NCBI GenBank assembly: GCA_013397115.1
Contig: VWZW01000879.1
Location: forward strand, 558,390-622,389
Length of the DNA: 64,000 nucleotides
Origin: Edolisoma coerulescens
Lineage: Eukaryota; Chordata; Aves; Passeriformes; Campephagidae
Direction: 5' to 3'
In this document: positions 11,412-24,207 of the stretch, one piece after another
Layout of the letters: each line of letters opens with the position of its first letter
Position numbering within the stretch: position 1 is the stretch's first letter
Program-made: the position numbers and the translations under genes
Notes under the pieces: generated by a model
Told to the model about the DNA's origin: nothing
The model's database searches: none
The model's input: only the letters and a program-made list of their open reading frames with translations

Positions 11412-13293
11412 TCTGTATAGGTTTTGTCAATGCTTATCTGTTCAGATTTGGTTTCATTATGGATATAATGAGCTCTGCAATGTAAAATGTCAATGTCATA
11501 CAGCTAGGTACTATCTTGACCCTCGTACATTATCATAAAAAAGAAATATTTTCAAGTGTATATTTAGGAGTACTGTTTTGTATTTTTGTTTTTACATGGC
11601 GTTCCCTGTATTTGGGTCACCTTTACCACCTATTTCTGTCTCATAAAAAGTTTTCCTCATAAAGGGAAAAGAATGGGGCCCCACTTGTTCCCCCTCTCTT
11701 GTTTTGTTGAGGAGAACAGCCAGTGGTCAACAGCTCCAGTGAGTCCCTAGGATGAGATTTCTGTGCAGAAGACAGTTTCTTAAGCAACAGATTTTGACCT
11801 TGGTACCCAGGAAGCCGGGACACTCTTCCTAGACCATCCCACTAAACGCACAGCCTTCATTTAGCTGCCTTTCCAGCCTACTGAAATCTGGACACCCTCT
11901 TGTCCAGAAACCCCTCAGCTGTCCGCAGGTGAGATGATGCCCCACAGATTCCCAAGGGCAGCTTTCTAGGGCAGAGGAAAGCTACCATCCCCTGAGTCAG
12001 CAGGCCTGGTGTGTGTGGAGCCAAGGGAAAGGCAACAGGAAAGGCAAAACCTCAGTGGAAGTCCAGGAAGAGAGAGGGCCCCAACTCATGGCAGAAATTG
12101 CTCCGGGTGTCATTTTGAGGAAAGGCCTGAGCTTAGTGGCGTACGGGAGACAGGGCCAGAACTAATCTTCTCTGCAACTTGAGGAAGCAGGTGATAGCTG
12201 TCTGCCAGTCCTTCCAGAGCATCCCCCCTCCTCCCGCGTCTTTCTGCTTGGGACTGCAGAGGGGGCTGCGAGGGAATAGGGATGCTCAGCTCCAGTGTGG
12301 GTGGAGGGGGTGCTGGGTGCCTTCCCTTGGTAGAGAAGGGAAGTGGCAGCAGTGAGGCTGTTCAGCCCTGCAGCCGGTGCAGGGAGTGGAAGGAATTTTA
12401 CATGTGGCTAAGTGTGAGACTGATGGAGCGAAAACAAGGTGCTCAAGCTGTAAGACTTGACTATGCTGCATGAGATTTGCCCGTGTCATAGGACTCCTTA
12501 CATGCATCTTCATTAGAAATATGCAGGAACCCTGCCATGCTGTTATCACAGATGCATAATTTGCTATAGGGAGTTCACCATGTGAGAGGTTTCAGGAGAG
12601 CTTTTTCACAAGCAGCACAAAGCAAGCAACTTCCAAAGCAAAGTTTTGAGGAAGCCTGTCAGTTTGCACTGTGTGTGTGGGGAGTATGATTTGCTAGCAG
12701 GCACTGGAAAGACTGTCACAGGGCTGGTGGTCACGGGGCTGGGTGGCCCCAGAGGGGCTGCATTACCCCTGTGCCTCACCCACAGCTTTCACCCACGGGG
12801 TAATAGTCTTGGAGATCAAAGGTTTGTGATAAAGCTATCTGAGACGGCAGAATTAAAAGCACTGTGTGGAAACTAAACTGCTCGTGGTTATTCTTCACAG
12901 GGCTTTCAAGTTCACTCCCAGCATGAATTTTTTGTTTCTGATATTTTTTTCACTTTGCTAGAATGTTCTGATATAATGCTATGGGCATTAATCCTGCTAA
13001 AAATGCTGTGTTTCAGACAGACAACCTTCCAAACACTTGTGCATAATAATAAAATCTAGTTTGGTTTTTTTTTTTAAGATGTCCTTTATTGAGGTGGAGT
13101 CACTGCAGCAAAGTAGCACATAGTGAAAAATGCAGTCTCATTCCCCTGCAGTCAGGGCAGGCTGGTTTCTTACTAAACAGTTATTTAACTTTTTCTGTTC
13201 AGTTTTGTTTTAAAATATGTCAGTAAGAAGGTTCCAATCCCAGCCCATTACTCTGCTCCACAGGGGTTCATGCGGTTACAGTTTGCCCAACAT

Positions 13294-13414
13294 AGCCTAC
13301 ATTTCCTCTTTGTCTGTTTCACTTTCCTCCTCTATTTATATTAATTTCTTTCCTTTTATTTTGATAAATAAGTCTTCTTTTTCCTTCATGTTTATATCCT
13401 TTAAATATTTATCT
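13294..13414. repeat. Copy 2 of a ~120-bp diverged direct repeat
   Basis: This segment starts agcctacatttcctcttt and shares the block ttccttttattttgataaat and the end atcctttaaatatttatct with copy 1, two kilobases upstream and in the same orientation. It may be a small local duplication or two copies of an old interspersed element. The sequence shows only the similarity. Confidence 0.75.
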
Positions 13415-13790
13415 GCTCTCCTCCTGTTTCCCTGTAGTCATTGCTCAGTACCATTTATGTTTAGCTTTTGGCAGTTACTCAGTAACATAGGGAAAAAACC
13501 CAGGATTTCCTTTTTGGTTAGGTGTTCTTTTAGAGCTCAAGGAGCTACTTATATTTTTCAGAACTGTATATAGGGACTGAGATGTAGATGGTGAGATCCT
13601 GTTAATGTCAACTGCAGTTTTACTGTTGACTGTTTTAGGGCCATGATTTCACCCAGAGACTCTCTGAACTTAGTCATATCTTCCACAGCACTCCCTATAA
13701 GGTAGTGGAGTCTAGGCTGAAAACCAATTCATAGTTGTTTGAGGACTGTGTTTCTCTTCTCAAAGGAGAAAACAATAAATCAGCTTTTTT

Positions 13791-13806
13791 TTGTTGTTGT
13801 TGTTGT
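13791..13806 (+). repeat. (TGT)n microsatellite
   Basis: Five TGT/TTG trinucleotide units follow a T-run in non-coding DNA. Confidence 0.85.
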
Positions 13807-16800
13807 CATTTGTGTGACCAAGGCTTGCTGATTGCAAAGCCTTAATGAGCGTCTTGATAACAACAAAAGACAGGGCTTTTTCTTATGCTCTAATTTAGGA
13901 AATGACCTTGCCTTGACTTCACACCCTGCTTGCTGATGGGACTGGAGGCTTCTTCAGTGACAGACGGCCGTCTCACAGATGCTTTTCACTTTTATGAAGC
14001 AAACACATCAGCAGAGCTATATTAAGTATGTCTGCATCACATGTCAGGTCCTGGGCAAAGCAGAGGTTTGCTTTGTCTGGGTGTTGACATTTAATGCCAC
14101 AATTTTACTGAACTATTTAAATTCTAAATTCCTGTCTGTTTTGTGTGCAGGTAGCATGGAGGGCTGGGTTACGGATAACCTGATAAACCTCGTCCTATGT
14201 GGTTTACAAATAAAAACTGTCTCAGGGCTTTATATCTCCTAAATGAAGTGTGTCCTCAGAGTTGGATGATAAGGCACTATCCCAGCTTCCTCAATGATGT
14301 CTTAAATATACTAGTTATTTGTTTCAGAAACCAAAATGTTTGCAATTCAGTATCTGAAACGCTCATCCAAAATATTTTGTTAGAACAAGTCAGTTTGGAC
14401 TGGCTCTGTGTTTACCACATCCAAGCAGCCTAATGGAAGGAGTGTTTAGAGTGAGAAGTTGGCCTAGTGCAGTTGTGGTCAGGACAGCTTAGAGGGAGAA
14501 TGTTAACATTTGCCTCCTGTCCTTTGACCAAATCCATCTAAACCCTCTCCTCTGAGAAATGAACCTCTCACTGTCCAGCCGCTGCCTCACGTTACCCATA
14601 TCAGAACTAAGCGGTTAAACTCCAATTAGGACAATAGCAAAAACATTACTTCATAACTTTGTATGTTTACCCTAAACCTGGAAGACACAGGGGTTCTGTT
14701 TTAGAACTTCCTGGTGGGGTTTTTTATTATTCCATCTTCTGAATTTATGTTACAACTGAGAAAGAAAAGATTGAATTTCTGATAGAGTGTCTATCCACAG
14801 GAACAAGACTGCTGAGGGAAATTTTGCTTGACAAAATATCAGTATGAAGCACTTCAGCAGAATTCTTTGGTTTGACTGTGTACTTTTTTAAAAAAAATAT
14901 TTTATAGTGGTACATAATAATTAGGGTTAAAAAAGAGGAGATAAAAGAACTAAAATAAAACCCTTAACAAAGAGTACTTTGATGCAGCCAGAACAATTTT
15001 TCTCAATCTAATTTTGGCAAAACTTGCCAAATTTAGGCTTTTTGTTCCAGTCTAGAGAACAAAAACCCACAGCAAAAACATCTTTGAAAGTAATCAAAAT
15101 TACAAGTTTCAAACAGGTCTACAGAAAACATTTACTAGGATTACTTCAGCCTATGACTAAAACTGCCCTGGTGGCAAATGACAGCATCCCAGTGCATAGA
15201 TTCTACACAGAGAGGAAATACCACATTTCCTCTCCTTCCAGGAATTCTCACATAATATTTTAGAAAAGATTATTAGTCTCATCCTTAAACATCTTAACTG
15301 GACCAGGCAGAAGGTTTCATACCATGCCATTAAACAAAGTAGTAGAGGCTTATATAACAAAAGAGAAGGGGCTTGGATGGGCTTTAAATCACGCTCACAT
15401 AGGGGCACTTTGCCCTGAGGTGGTGTGCCAAGAGCTCCTTGGGGAGATCCTGCACCAGCCTCACCCCCTTTCACCTCTGCCAGGCTTTGCAAGTGAATTA
15501 GTAGTTGCTCAAAGATCCTGAAGGAGAGGAAATGCCCCTTTAAGCACAACTGGCTTTTTAGACCTGGAGAGACTGAATAAAGGGAACAATTTTTTTCCTG
15601 TAGAAGGCTGGCATAAGAGGGAATATTTTCGCATTTTTACCCCAGAGCCAGTGTTCATTCTGCATACTTTTCAGTCATAAAAGCTGTATTTTTGCCTTTG
15701 GTGATATGCTGCAGAAAGTTTTTGTGATGAATACCAAAGCACAGACAGCTTTCACACTTCCAGAGTAAAGTGATGCACAAACTTTATTCAGCCCTTCCTG
15801 AAAAATCCCCAAAACAGGTGTGTTTTCAGAGCAAAGAGCAGCAGCAGTTGATTAAACCATGCTGGGCTTGGAGCTTGAAAGGCCAGCGGTGAAACTCATT
15901 ACCCTGAGAGACCCAGCAGTTCCTGGATGTCTGGATCATCACCATCTCAAGCAGGACAAGAAAAAAATAACTTCTTCATTGCTTCTGTTGGCTTAGCAAC
16001 ATCTCAATAGCAAACACAAGGCAGACACTCATTTGATACTGGAATGCCCCATGGAGAGGAAATATGAATCTTGGTGCTGCCTCTTCTTTGCAGCTGCGTG
16101 CGAGTTAGCCAGCACTGCAGCAGGTCAGGAGCTGCAAGGGGAAAAGAGTCTCCCAGGAGATATGAGAGAAGTTTGATGGAAAAAATTCATCCCTCTTTAG
16201 GCTGTGTTTAAGAGTAGGACTGAGAACTGTATGTCCTGGTCATCTTTCCTTTATTGGTTTTGTGTAGGCTGGAACTAAATTTGAAATATCTATTTTGTAT
16301 GGGGAGAAAAGGCCAGCTGTCTCATACAAGTTTTAAACAACTTTATTGAAAAACTATATAGAAGAAGAAACCAGTTTCTTCCTTCAGGTCATTATAACTT
16401 CCAGAGCTACTGGTGAATAGTGTTTACTGGGACCTCTGAATTCTAAGGCCACCCCTCTTATTCATTTGTCATTTTGAAATTATGCCTATTCCTAGAGCAT
16501 AGGTAATTACTGCCTGCCAGTAAGAATATTACTGAAATTGTTGTTATTGCCTGCAATAGTAGTAATAATAATAAAAAATAGTTATAACTCTGTTCAACTG
16601 AAGCAAATGAAAAATAGGAGCATCTTACACTCAAATTCAAGAAACAAATACTTTATTGATGATTTCACAGGATATCACATCCACTAAGGTAAATAAATTT
16701 AAATCAAACATATGCTTTACATAAAAAGAAAAAAAGTTCCAGGTGCAGCTCTGCAAAGGTGTTGAAGACTCTCAGTTTTGCACAAGTTGTGAACAGATGT

Positions 16801-17511
16801 ATTTCCAGCTGTAGGTTTTGGATTTTTAGAGGAAGTTCCCTTCTAGCAGATGGCAGCTTTCTTTTCTCTTCATCAAGCTGTTTATTGAGTCTGGTTTTAA
16901 TGAATTTAGTTAGAACTGATTTATGTGATTGTGAGGGGTGTAATTCTGACTTTGCTGGTGATGTACATCACCATAGGATTTGGCTTATTGGATACCATTT
17001 CACATCTGCAGCTCAGAGACCTTGGTGGGGAATGGTTTCACCTGGGAGCTGTGTATAAGCACATCTGTGGATATTCAGTTGGTCCAGTTCTGCTTAAAAA
17101 TACACAAAAATTTAAATTTCGCCTCTGCATAAGGACGTGAGATTTATGTGATCATCTGACTGGTCTGTCAGTCAGTACTTCTGTAATGGTGGGGTTGAGC
17201 CTAGAAGCTAATTTCAGCAAAAAATTTAAAACACACTTAATCTCCTGCAGCGTCTGTGGATTTTTTTGGTCAAGAAGAGAGATCCAAGTTGGCGTCCCAC
17301 TGAGGAAACAGCAGGAGGTTGCAGATGCCAGAGGCTCCGTGGGGTAGGAAGGAGGCAACTGTGCAGCACCCTCAGCTCACCAGGCTGCTCCTTGCTGGGC
17401 AAGGGTATGAGGAAAACATGACAAGAGCTCAGGTTACTGCTCTGACGATTTATTTTCAGCTGAGTTCTTATGTCCTGGAACCCATGTTTGCTCCTGACAA
17501 GTCCCATGTGA

Positions 17512-17525
17512 TTTTTTTTTTTTTT
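17512..17525 (+). repeat. Poly-T tract
   Basis: An uninterrupted run of 14 T in non-coding DNA. No retroposon body or target-site duplication was recognised next to it. Confidence 0.9.
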
Positions 17526-17835
17526 AATAATCTGTCAGTCTATTTTCATCAATCTGTTCTTTAATTCTCTTTGTCGAAAAATTGAGCAGAGGTACTTCAG
17601 AGAGATATTGCAAGATTTAATTAACTTTTACAAACAGAGAGAATAATGAATAGGTGATAAAGACTATAAATGGAAGTTCAATACTAAAGTGTAGTATTGA
17701 TTTAGAGACACCTGTCATTCTGAATCTCAACATCAGAGCATCAAGGCTGCTTTAAAATACAAACAAACAAAGGGAACTCTTTGATTTCTTTAAAGCCAAA
17801 TGTGTTGTTTCATGTAAAAAGGGAAAAAAAAAAAC

Positions 17836-17858
17836 GGGGGGGTTGGGGGGGGAGGGGG
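17836..17858 (+). other. Strong G-quadruplex motif
   Basis: Runs of 7, 8 and 5 G are separated by TT and A directly after an A11 run. Either longer run can supply two G-tracts, so the canonical four-tract G-quadruplex rule is met on the + strand. It lies about 2.4 kb upstream of the first visible RPS6KA2 exon. Structure and function are not demonstrated. Confidence 0.75.
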
Positions 17859-20136
17859 CAAGATAAAATGACCTCCTCCAGACCCTGGACTCCTAAAACC
17901 CAGTCTGCATTCTTATTGATTTTTCAAAGTGCCTTTCTACAAAGGAGCGTCTCCTGCTCTGTCGGTCTGGTTTTTTTACCTTTGCTGCAGCAGCCTAGGG
18001 CTGAGTGGTAAAGCTCTGGTATAATGGCTCTTTCCCCATCTCTAAAAGGTTCTGTATCTCGGGCCACAGAGGATCTTTCTTCCAGAAAAATAGCCTTCAC
18101 AGAATTATGTGCATTTCAAAAGAAAAGCACATGAAGTTCCCATGTGACATTATTGGTATACTTCTACATTCAGTGTGTCAACAGGACTCTTTTCTGTTTT
18201 TTCTTTGTGTTGTAATAATGCTCTGCTGATGAAGGTGCAACATGAAAGGCTGCTCTTTAGAGGATTTGAGTTTAGCACTGTGTGGAACAAAAACACAGAA
18301 ATGCAAATAGTATTTCCAAGCAGAACCATTGAAGCGAGACTATGATCACTTTTCGAAAGCCTGTATTTCTCCATATCTCAGGTAATTAAGCACCCCACAA
18401 GTACTTTGCCTGGGGGATCCTGGGCTGGCCCAGGCCATATGAGGACTGCAGTGCCCAGACAGGGACAATCTGAGGTGCTGCTGAGCCTCCGGCTTCACGA
18501 CACTGATTTCTGCTCCCAAAAGACAGATTTTCAAAAAAGGAAGTGTAGCTCCATAATGCAGCAGCTACAGGTTTACAGTGGTTACAGGGCCATGGCTGGA
18601 GAATGAGATGTCTTCTGTGGTGATATCACCTTCTCTTTAATTTTGGTGTGCCCCCTGTGTGCATGTGGGGAGAAGGGTGACTTGGAACCCTGGCAGGTCC
18701 ATGCCTTGTAGCCACCACAGCAGCCAGCAGGGCACAGGGCACGGGGCTTTGGCAAAGCACTGGGCTGCACAGCTGGGCCTTTCCCTCTCGAGAGGTTAAA
18801 ATGATGGGTGGAGGAGGGTGTGCTGCTGTTCTGACAGCCTCTTCTCACACCTGTGCAGTGCAAACGCAGGTAGGCACTTCCCTAGGCTACCTAACCAAGC
18901 TTAATGGGAAATGTCCCATGCAGAGTGTCCAGCAATGCTCACCCATCCAACAGGAATTCCCACCTGGGATCATCACTGATGAACAGCACAAGAAATAGTC
19001 TGTCTTCACATAGGTTAAGCATTTTGTGAGTGTATGATGTGTGATTTTTACTTGTGGGATGAGATTACAATTCTGCAATTCCCTTTGTTTTGAATTTATC
19101 TACAAGGTAGCTTAGGTTGAATGAGCTAGTAAAGCTTACGTCAGTATTTGCCTAAGTAAAGCATCAAAATAGCAAGAAATCCAAGTATGTCGCCAGTGCT
19201 ATTTAAGGTTTTCAGATCAGCTGGTTTGGACCTATTTCTGTGCATCAGTTTTTGAAGTACAGCAATAGACTGGGGTTTTGTTGTGATATGTTCCTTACGT
19301 AGGTGCTGAGAGTACTCAGCTTCTGAGCAGCTCCACACCACATGCCTACAACGGCAGAAACTGACTGAGATCTCAGGCTTTGCTACCTAAAATAGTTTCA
19401 TAATATCTCTTGTAGATGCTTTCATCTGAAAAGTGTACTGGCATTGTGGAAAGAAAGAAGAAAACGTCAATACTTTTAATAAAATAGCAATTGAAAAATG
19501 CATCTTTAGAATCAAGATTTGATAACATGGGGACTTGAATCCTCCTCAGTGTCTGAATATTCTGCTGAATGGCTTTGATATGAAATCTTCAGCATTAGTT
19601 TTGTTTAGCTTGAACTCAGCTCACCTCTGAAATTATGATTTCCCTTACTCTCTATTAATCTCAACCACAAAAAGTATTTTTCTCACTGTTATCACACAAT
19701 AAAGTTATCTCTACACATAAAAATAATTAGTTACTGTTTTTATTTGGAATTTTTCTTTATTACTGATTGTTTGGGTGGTTTATTGGAAGTTTTGATTATT
19801 TTATATATAGATCACTTCCAGAAAGTGCTATTCAGTGATATGTCGTAAACACTGCTAGCATCAGCAAAATACAATAAATTAATTTGCATGAGATTGATCT
19901 GACTTGCTCTGGGACTGGGACATTCTGTTTTATCTTAAATGAAGTAAAGTTATTAATTTTGTGTAGTTTTCATTTTCACATTAACATTCTCTTCTGTGAA
20001 GTGTAATTGCCTTCTTGTTGTTTGTAGTACTCATAGTCATTTTAGTTAGGGCAGCTCTCCATAGAGAAAGGCTCAGGGCCTTCCTGGAGAATTTACTACA
20101 CAGACCAGACAGTCAGAAATAGAAGACACTTGAGGG

Positions 20137-20241
20137 GTCTGATTTGCTTAAGGTCATACAAGCCATCAGCAGAGTGAGAATCAGAACCCAGATTGCCACA
20201 ACCTTATTCCAGTGCTGTATCCAGTGACCATGCTGCCTCTT
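20137..20241 (-). mobile_element. MIR-like SINE relic, antisense
   Basis: The sequence follows the reverse complement of the tRNA-derived head of amniote MIR elements: gatttgcttaaggtcatac, then agcagagtgagaatcagaac, where the remnant of the tRNA B-box (ggattcgaacc in the antisense consensus) is visible, then tgctgtatccagtgaccatg and ctgcctctt. It ends about 35 bp before the exon acceptor at 20277, so the relic lies just upstream of, or overlaps, the region where the branch point is expected. It is much older than the CR1 copies. Identification is from remembered consensus, without an alignment. Confidence 0.65.
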
Positions 20242-20276
20242 AATATGTCACTGTTCTTACTGTTCTTCCTTTATAG

Positions 20277-20357
20277 TTCGGGATCGGGTACGATCTAAAA
20301 TGGAGAGAGATATTTTGGCAGAAGTGAACCATCCTTTCATAGTCAAGCTTCATTATG
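20277..20357 (+). CDS. RPS6KA2: RPS6KA2 exon: N-terminal kinase, helix C region
   Basis: This 81-nt coding exon is bounded by ttatag before it and gtaact after it. It completes a split Val codon, reads RDRVRSKMERDILAEVNHPF and continues IVKLHY, then leaves one base of a split Ala codon (phase 1 at both ends). RSKs are ERK-activated Ser/Thr kinases with two kinase domains; this part is the N-terminal AGC-type domain. The Glu of KMERDIL is the helix-C residue that pairs with the ATP-binding Lys encoded upstream. By human RSK3 numbering it spans about residues 100-127. SKMERDILAEVNHPF favours RSK3 over RSK1/RSK2, which I recall as TKMERDIL followed by a different residue. Because its length is a multiple of three, skipping would remove helix C without a frameshift. 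Confidence 0.93.
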
Positions 20358-21223
<866 letters not shown>

Positions 21224-22157
21224 TGATAGATCTTTAACTCAGAAATTAAAGACTATCTTGGATTTTCAGAACTGAGATTGAGTTGGTGGGAATGAAAAAT
21301 AGCCCTGGGAATAGTCCTATATATATGAAATTGAGCTATCTCATTTTGCATGGTTAAGTGGGTTCTTAATAATTGTATTTGAATTATGCTATAGGTCATG
21401 CAGCAGATACCATGTAGGCATCACTGCCAGAGAAAACTGCACCACTGCTAAGCCATTCCCATAGCGAAATACTGGATGTGATGAGAAACAGTCTGAGAAA
21501 TCAATCCCCAATACATTTTGCCCTCAGGATGAGCACAGAACCACTGGAAAAACTCACACTGCCAGCAAAGGGAAGAGATGGCTGTGGGTTAGGGCCAGCC
21601 CCTGCAGCTGCTGGGAGCAGGTCAAGGGCCACGCACCACCCTGGGCACGGGAGATTGACTGTCACAGCCCTCACCTGCCCTTCTTCTGCCTGCCAGGAGC
21701 AGCTGCTGCTTCCATACCCTCCCCAGGCTCTCATCCCTCTCCTGTCCGCTGCATGCCATGCCCCTGGAGAGGGACTGCTGCAGGCAGGGAACGTCCCAAA
21801 CCCAAGTCTCACTGGTGCCCATACAGAGCAGCCGCAGTAGGTTTTCCAGGTTCATTCAGCTCTTTTCTGTATCTCCAAACCTCTGTGAGCCAGCAGTCCC
21901 ACAGAGGTCCCTGCAGAAGTGCAGGAGGCTCCAGTGAGGCAGGATGGCTGCCCTGCAGTTGGCTGTGCCATGGTCTTCTCTGTCACCAACTCCGTGTCCC
22001 CAGCCCTTGGTACTTCCCAGGGTGTGGGGACAGGGGTGCGGGTGACCACTTATCACACAGTCTTTGAAGACAGGGACCTTTCAAATGCTATCTTGAGGGG
22101 AAGCTGTGTTGCTCTTCTTGGGTTTGGGGAGCTAATGATGGACTAAAAAATACTGTG

Positions 22158-22181
22158 AAAATACTGTGAAAACAGTATTTT
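22158..22181. repeat. Perfect 10-bp inverted repeat with GAAA loop
   Basis: The arm aaaatactgt (22158-22167) and the arm acagtatttt (22172-22181) flank the tetraloop gaaa on the + strand. The left arm is preceded by a direct repeat of the 11-base unit tactgtgaaaa. In the pre-mRNA this would give a stem capped by a GNRA-type loop. No known RNA family was recognised. Confidence 0.9.
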
Positions 22182-22902
22182 CAGTCAAAAGTTCCCTAGC
22201 TTTTTTTCTCCCCCCCATTCAGTTCCTGATTCAGTGACATGCTGCAGGCTGCTGTGTGCACTGCAGCTTGGGACCCCAACTATTTGCTTTTAAGGCTTCT
22301 TTGCTAATGCGAGAAGACATTGGTAACAAGTTAATTATAGTGCTGAGTAATGATCCTTGTATAAATATTCAGTCCCTAGTAGCAGTTATTTTTAATATAA
22401 GGGAAAAGATTTTAAAAATTTAAATTTAGAATACCCTTCTGCTATTGTCATGAGACCAAGCTTCATTAACAAGGCAGTGCTGCCATCTCAGCAAGGGCCT
22501 CTCCAGTTTCATGGAAAAAGACAGAAAATGTGGCTTTTGCCTAAGAGGGCAGGTCCCTGTTCTGCACAGCCAGGATACTCAAAAGTGGAAGATAACAGCT
22601 CAAACTTTGTAGTTCTTTAAAGCTTCATGTTTTCCCCAAAGCTTTTCCAGGGCAATTCGCTGACTTCTCTGCTGTATACCACAAGGAAGGAATCCTCTTA
22701 AGTTGACAGTAAAAACATACTTCTCTTTTGTCAGTGTTTGCAGCTCACCTTGTCTCCCTATACTTTGCAGCTGTTTAGGGGCCAGGTATTGCAAGGCAAG
22801 AAGTTCTGGGAAAACTTGAACTATTTGCAATTTGTTATTATAGATCTGGTTGAAAGGTATTGATTTCAGTGGACTTTCAGTCAGATCCTATATGCATATA
22901 TT

Positions 22903-22916
22903 GCATGCATGCATGC
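22903..22916. repeat. (GCAT)n short tandem repeat
   Basis: Three and a half GCAT units, self-complementary, lie in intron sequence. Confidence 0.85.
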
Positions 22917-24207
22917 AAAGCTTGCCTATTTCTTGCTCTGTCTTCTTGAGACATCTGACATTAACTAGGTATATATGTATAGATTAAATTTTTCCTGATT
23001 CTATTGATTTAATTTCTTGCCTACACTATTTATTTTAAACCTTATAAATAATTTAAAATTATTTTGAAAATTAATGCAATATTTAAATTCAATACAATTA
23101 AATTTTAAAGAGTTTTTGCTTGTGTATTTATTTATTATTTTCCTTGTGTTTTTATTTCTAGCCTTTGCAGTAAAATTCTTAATTAAATTATGTGACATCT
23201 GTTCTCTGAATCATCTCTTTTTTTCTCTCAGCTGTCTGGAACTTCTCAAAGCACTCAGATATTTTGGCTACCCCTTTCTGAGAGCAGAGACTTAATTTTA
23301 GAATTAAGCTCTGCAACTTTTAGTGTAGAATTTACATTTACATATGACAAGTAAATTTGTATTGAGCTGACTCATTTTAATTCTGTCATGCATAATATTC
23401 ACACTTGTGTATCCAATATATCAGCTTCTTTTTCTGGATTATTATCTCTCTGCATATTGAAATTTAATTAAAGAGAACATCTGAGATATAATGGAAGTAG
23501 AACCAAAGGGGTTTCCTGCCATCTGAGTTTTTCAGAGCTTATTGGTTTTTTGATTACAGAAGTTTCTTCACCTAAAACACAGCTTTCAGTGTTAGCAGTA
23601 TCCATATCAGGTACAGAAAAAACTGTCTTCAGTTGGCACCTCATCAGGCCCTGGATGTTAAACAAAACATCACTGCTTAGGGCATCTGCACTGAGATTCC
23701 TTGAACCTCCAAGGCATGAGGTTTTAAATTCACGCCTGAGTCTCTTCATTCCTTGTATTCTGCTCAGATTTGGAAGTATTTCACTTCCCAAAAAAGGTTT
23801 CTATTTCATGGGAATTTTGTAACCAAATGCCAAGGTTTTAGCAAGTTAAGGGCTATGAAAGCAACATGGGCTGCTCTGAATGTGTTTAATTTTGCTGTTC
23901 AAAAGGCAAAGGAGTTATAATTTATTCCTATTATTGTGACATAATGTCATCTAAACAGATCAAACAGACGAATGAGAGCAGCATATTTTAAGGAACAGAG
24001 GTACTCAACAGATCTAGTTTTTGTTTTATAAGGAGAATCTGGGAAGAATTGTTAATGTCAGTTCAGACAAATTATGGAAAATTGAACCTGATATGATGGT
24101 CCTTCCAGCATTCCCAGGTTAGATAATTCCTTCCCCATGTCTGTTTAAGGCAAGCCAGCCCTCCACTGTCCAATAAATAGATGCGGTCTTTTCTTCCTTC
24201 TCTCTAG

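Larger units (their letters stand above)
1..20276. other. Non-coding 5' region, probably a large RPS6KA2 intron
   Basis: No exon of the kinase gene or of any other gene was recognised in this stretch. All open frames are short, stop-interrupted and without recognisable domains. The next expected upstream RSK exon, carrying the ATP-binding lysine motif of the N-terminal kinase, was looked for by eye on the + strand and not found. The stretch is therefore most simply the 5' part of the intron preceding the 20277 exon; this is inference, because the upstream exon is outside the window. Contents seen are CR1 copies near 6.1 and 9.2 kb, an older CR1-like relic at 8.6-8.9 kb, a pair of ~120-bp direct repeats at 11.3 and 13.3 kb, a MIR-like relic at 20.1-20.2 kb, G-rich tracts, a (TGT)n run at 13.8 kb and several short hairpins. 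A somewhat GC-rich patch at 12190-12480 has few CpGs and no promoter signature. Confidence 0.7.

Noticed and set aside
14041..14085. The reading CQVLGKAEVCFVWVL looks faintly like the LKVLGQGSYGKVFLV glycine loop expected in the missing upstream RSK exon.
   Set aside because: The Gly-x-Gly-x-x-Gly spacing is absent, the following residues do not match any RSK, and no suitable splice sites give the required phase. It is chance similarity.
16325..16345. The antisense AATAAA at 16331 (and similar ones near 13085, 15780 and 16640) could be minus-strand polyadenylation signals.
   Set aside because: No coding exon or conserved 3' UTR was recognised on the minus strand nearby, and AATAAA is common in AT-rich introns.
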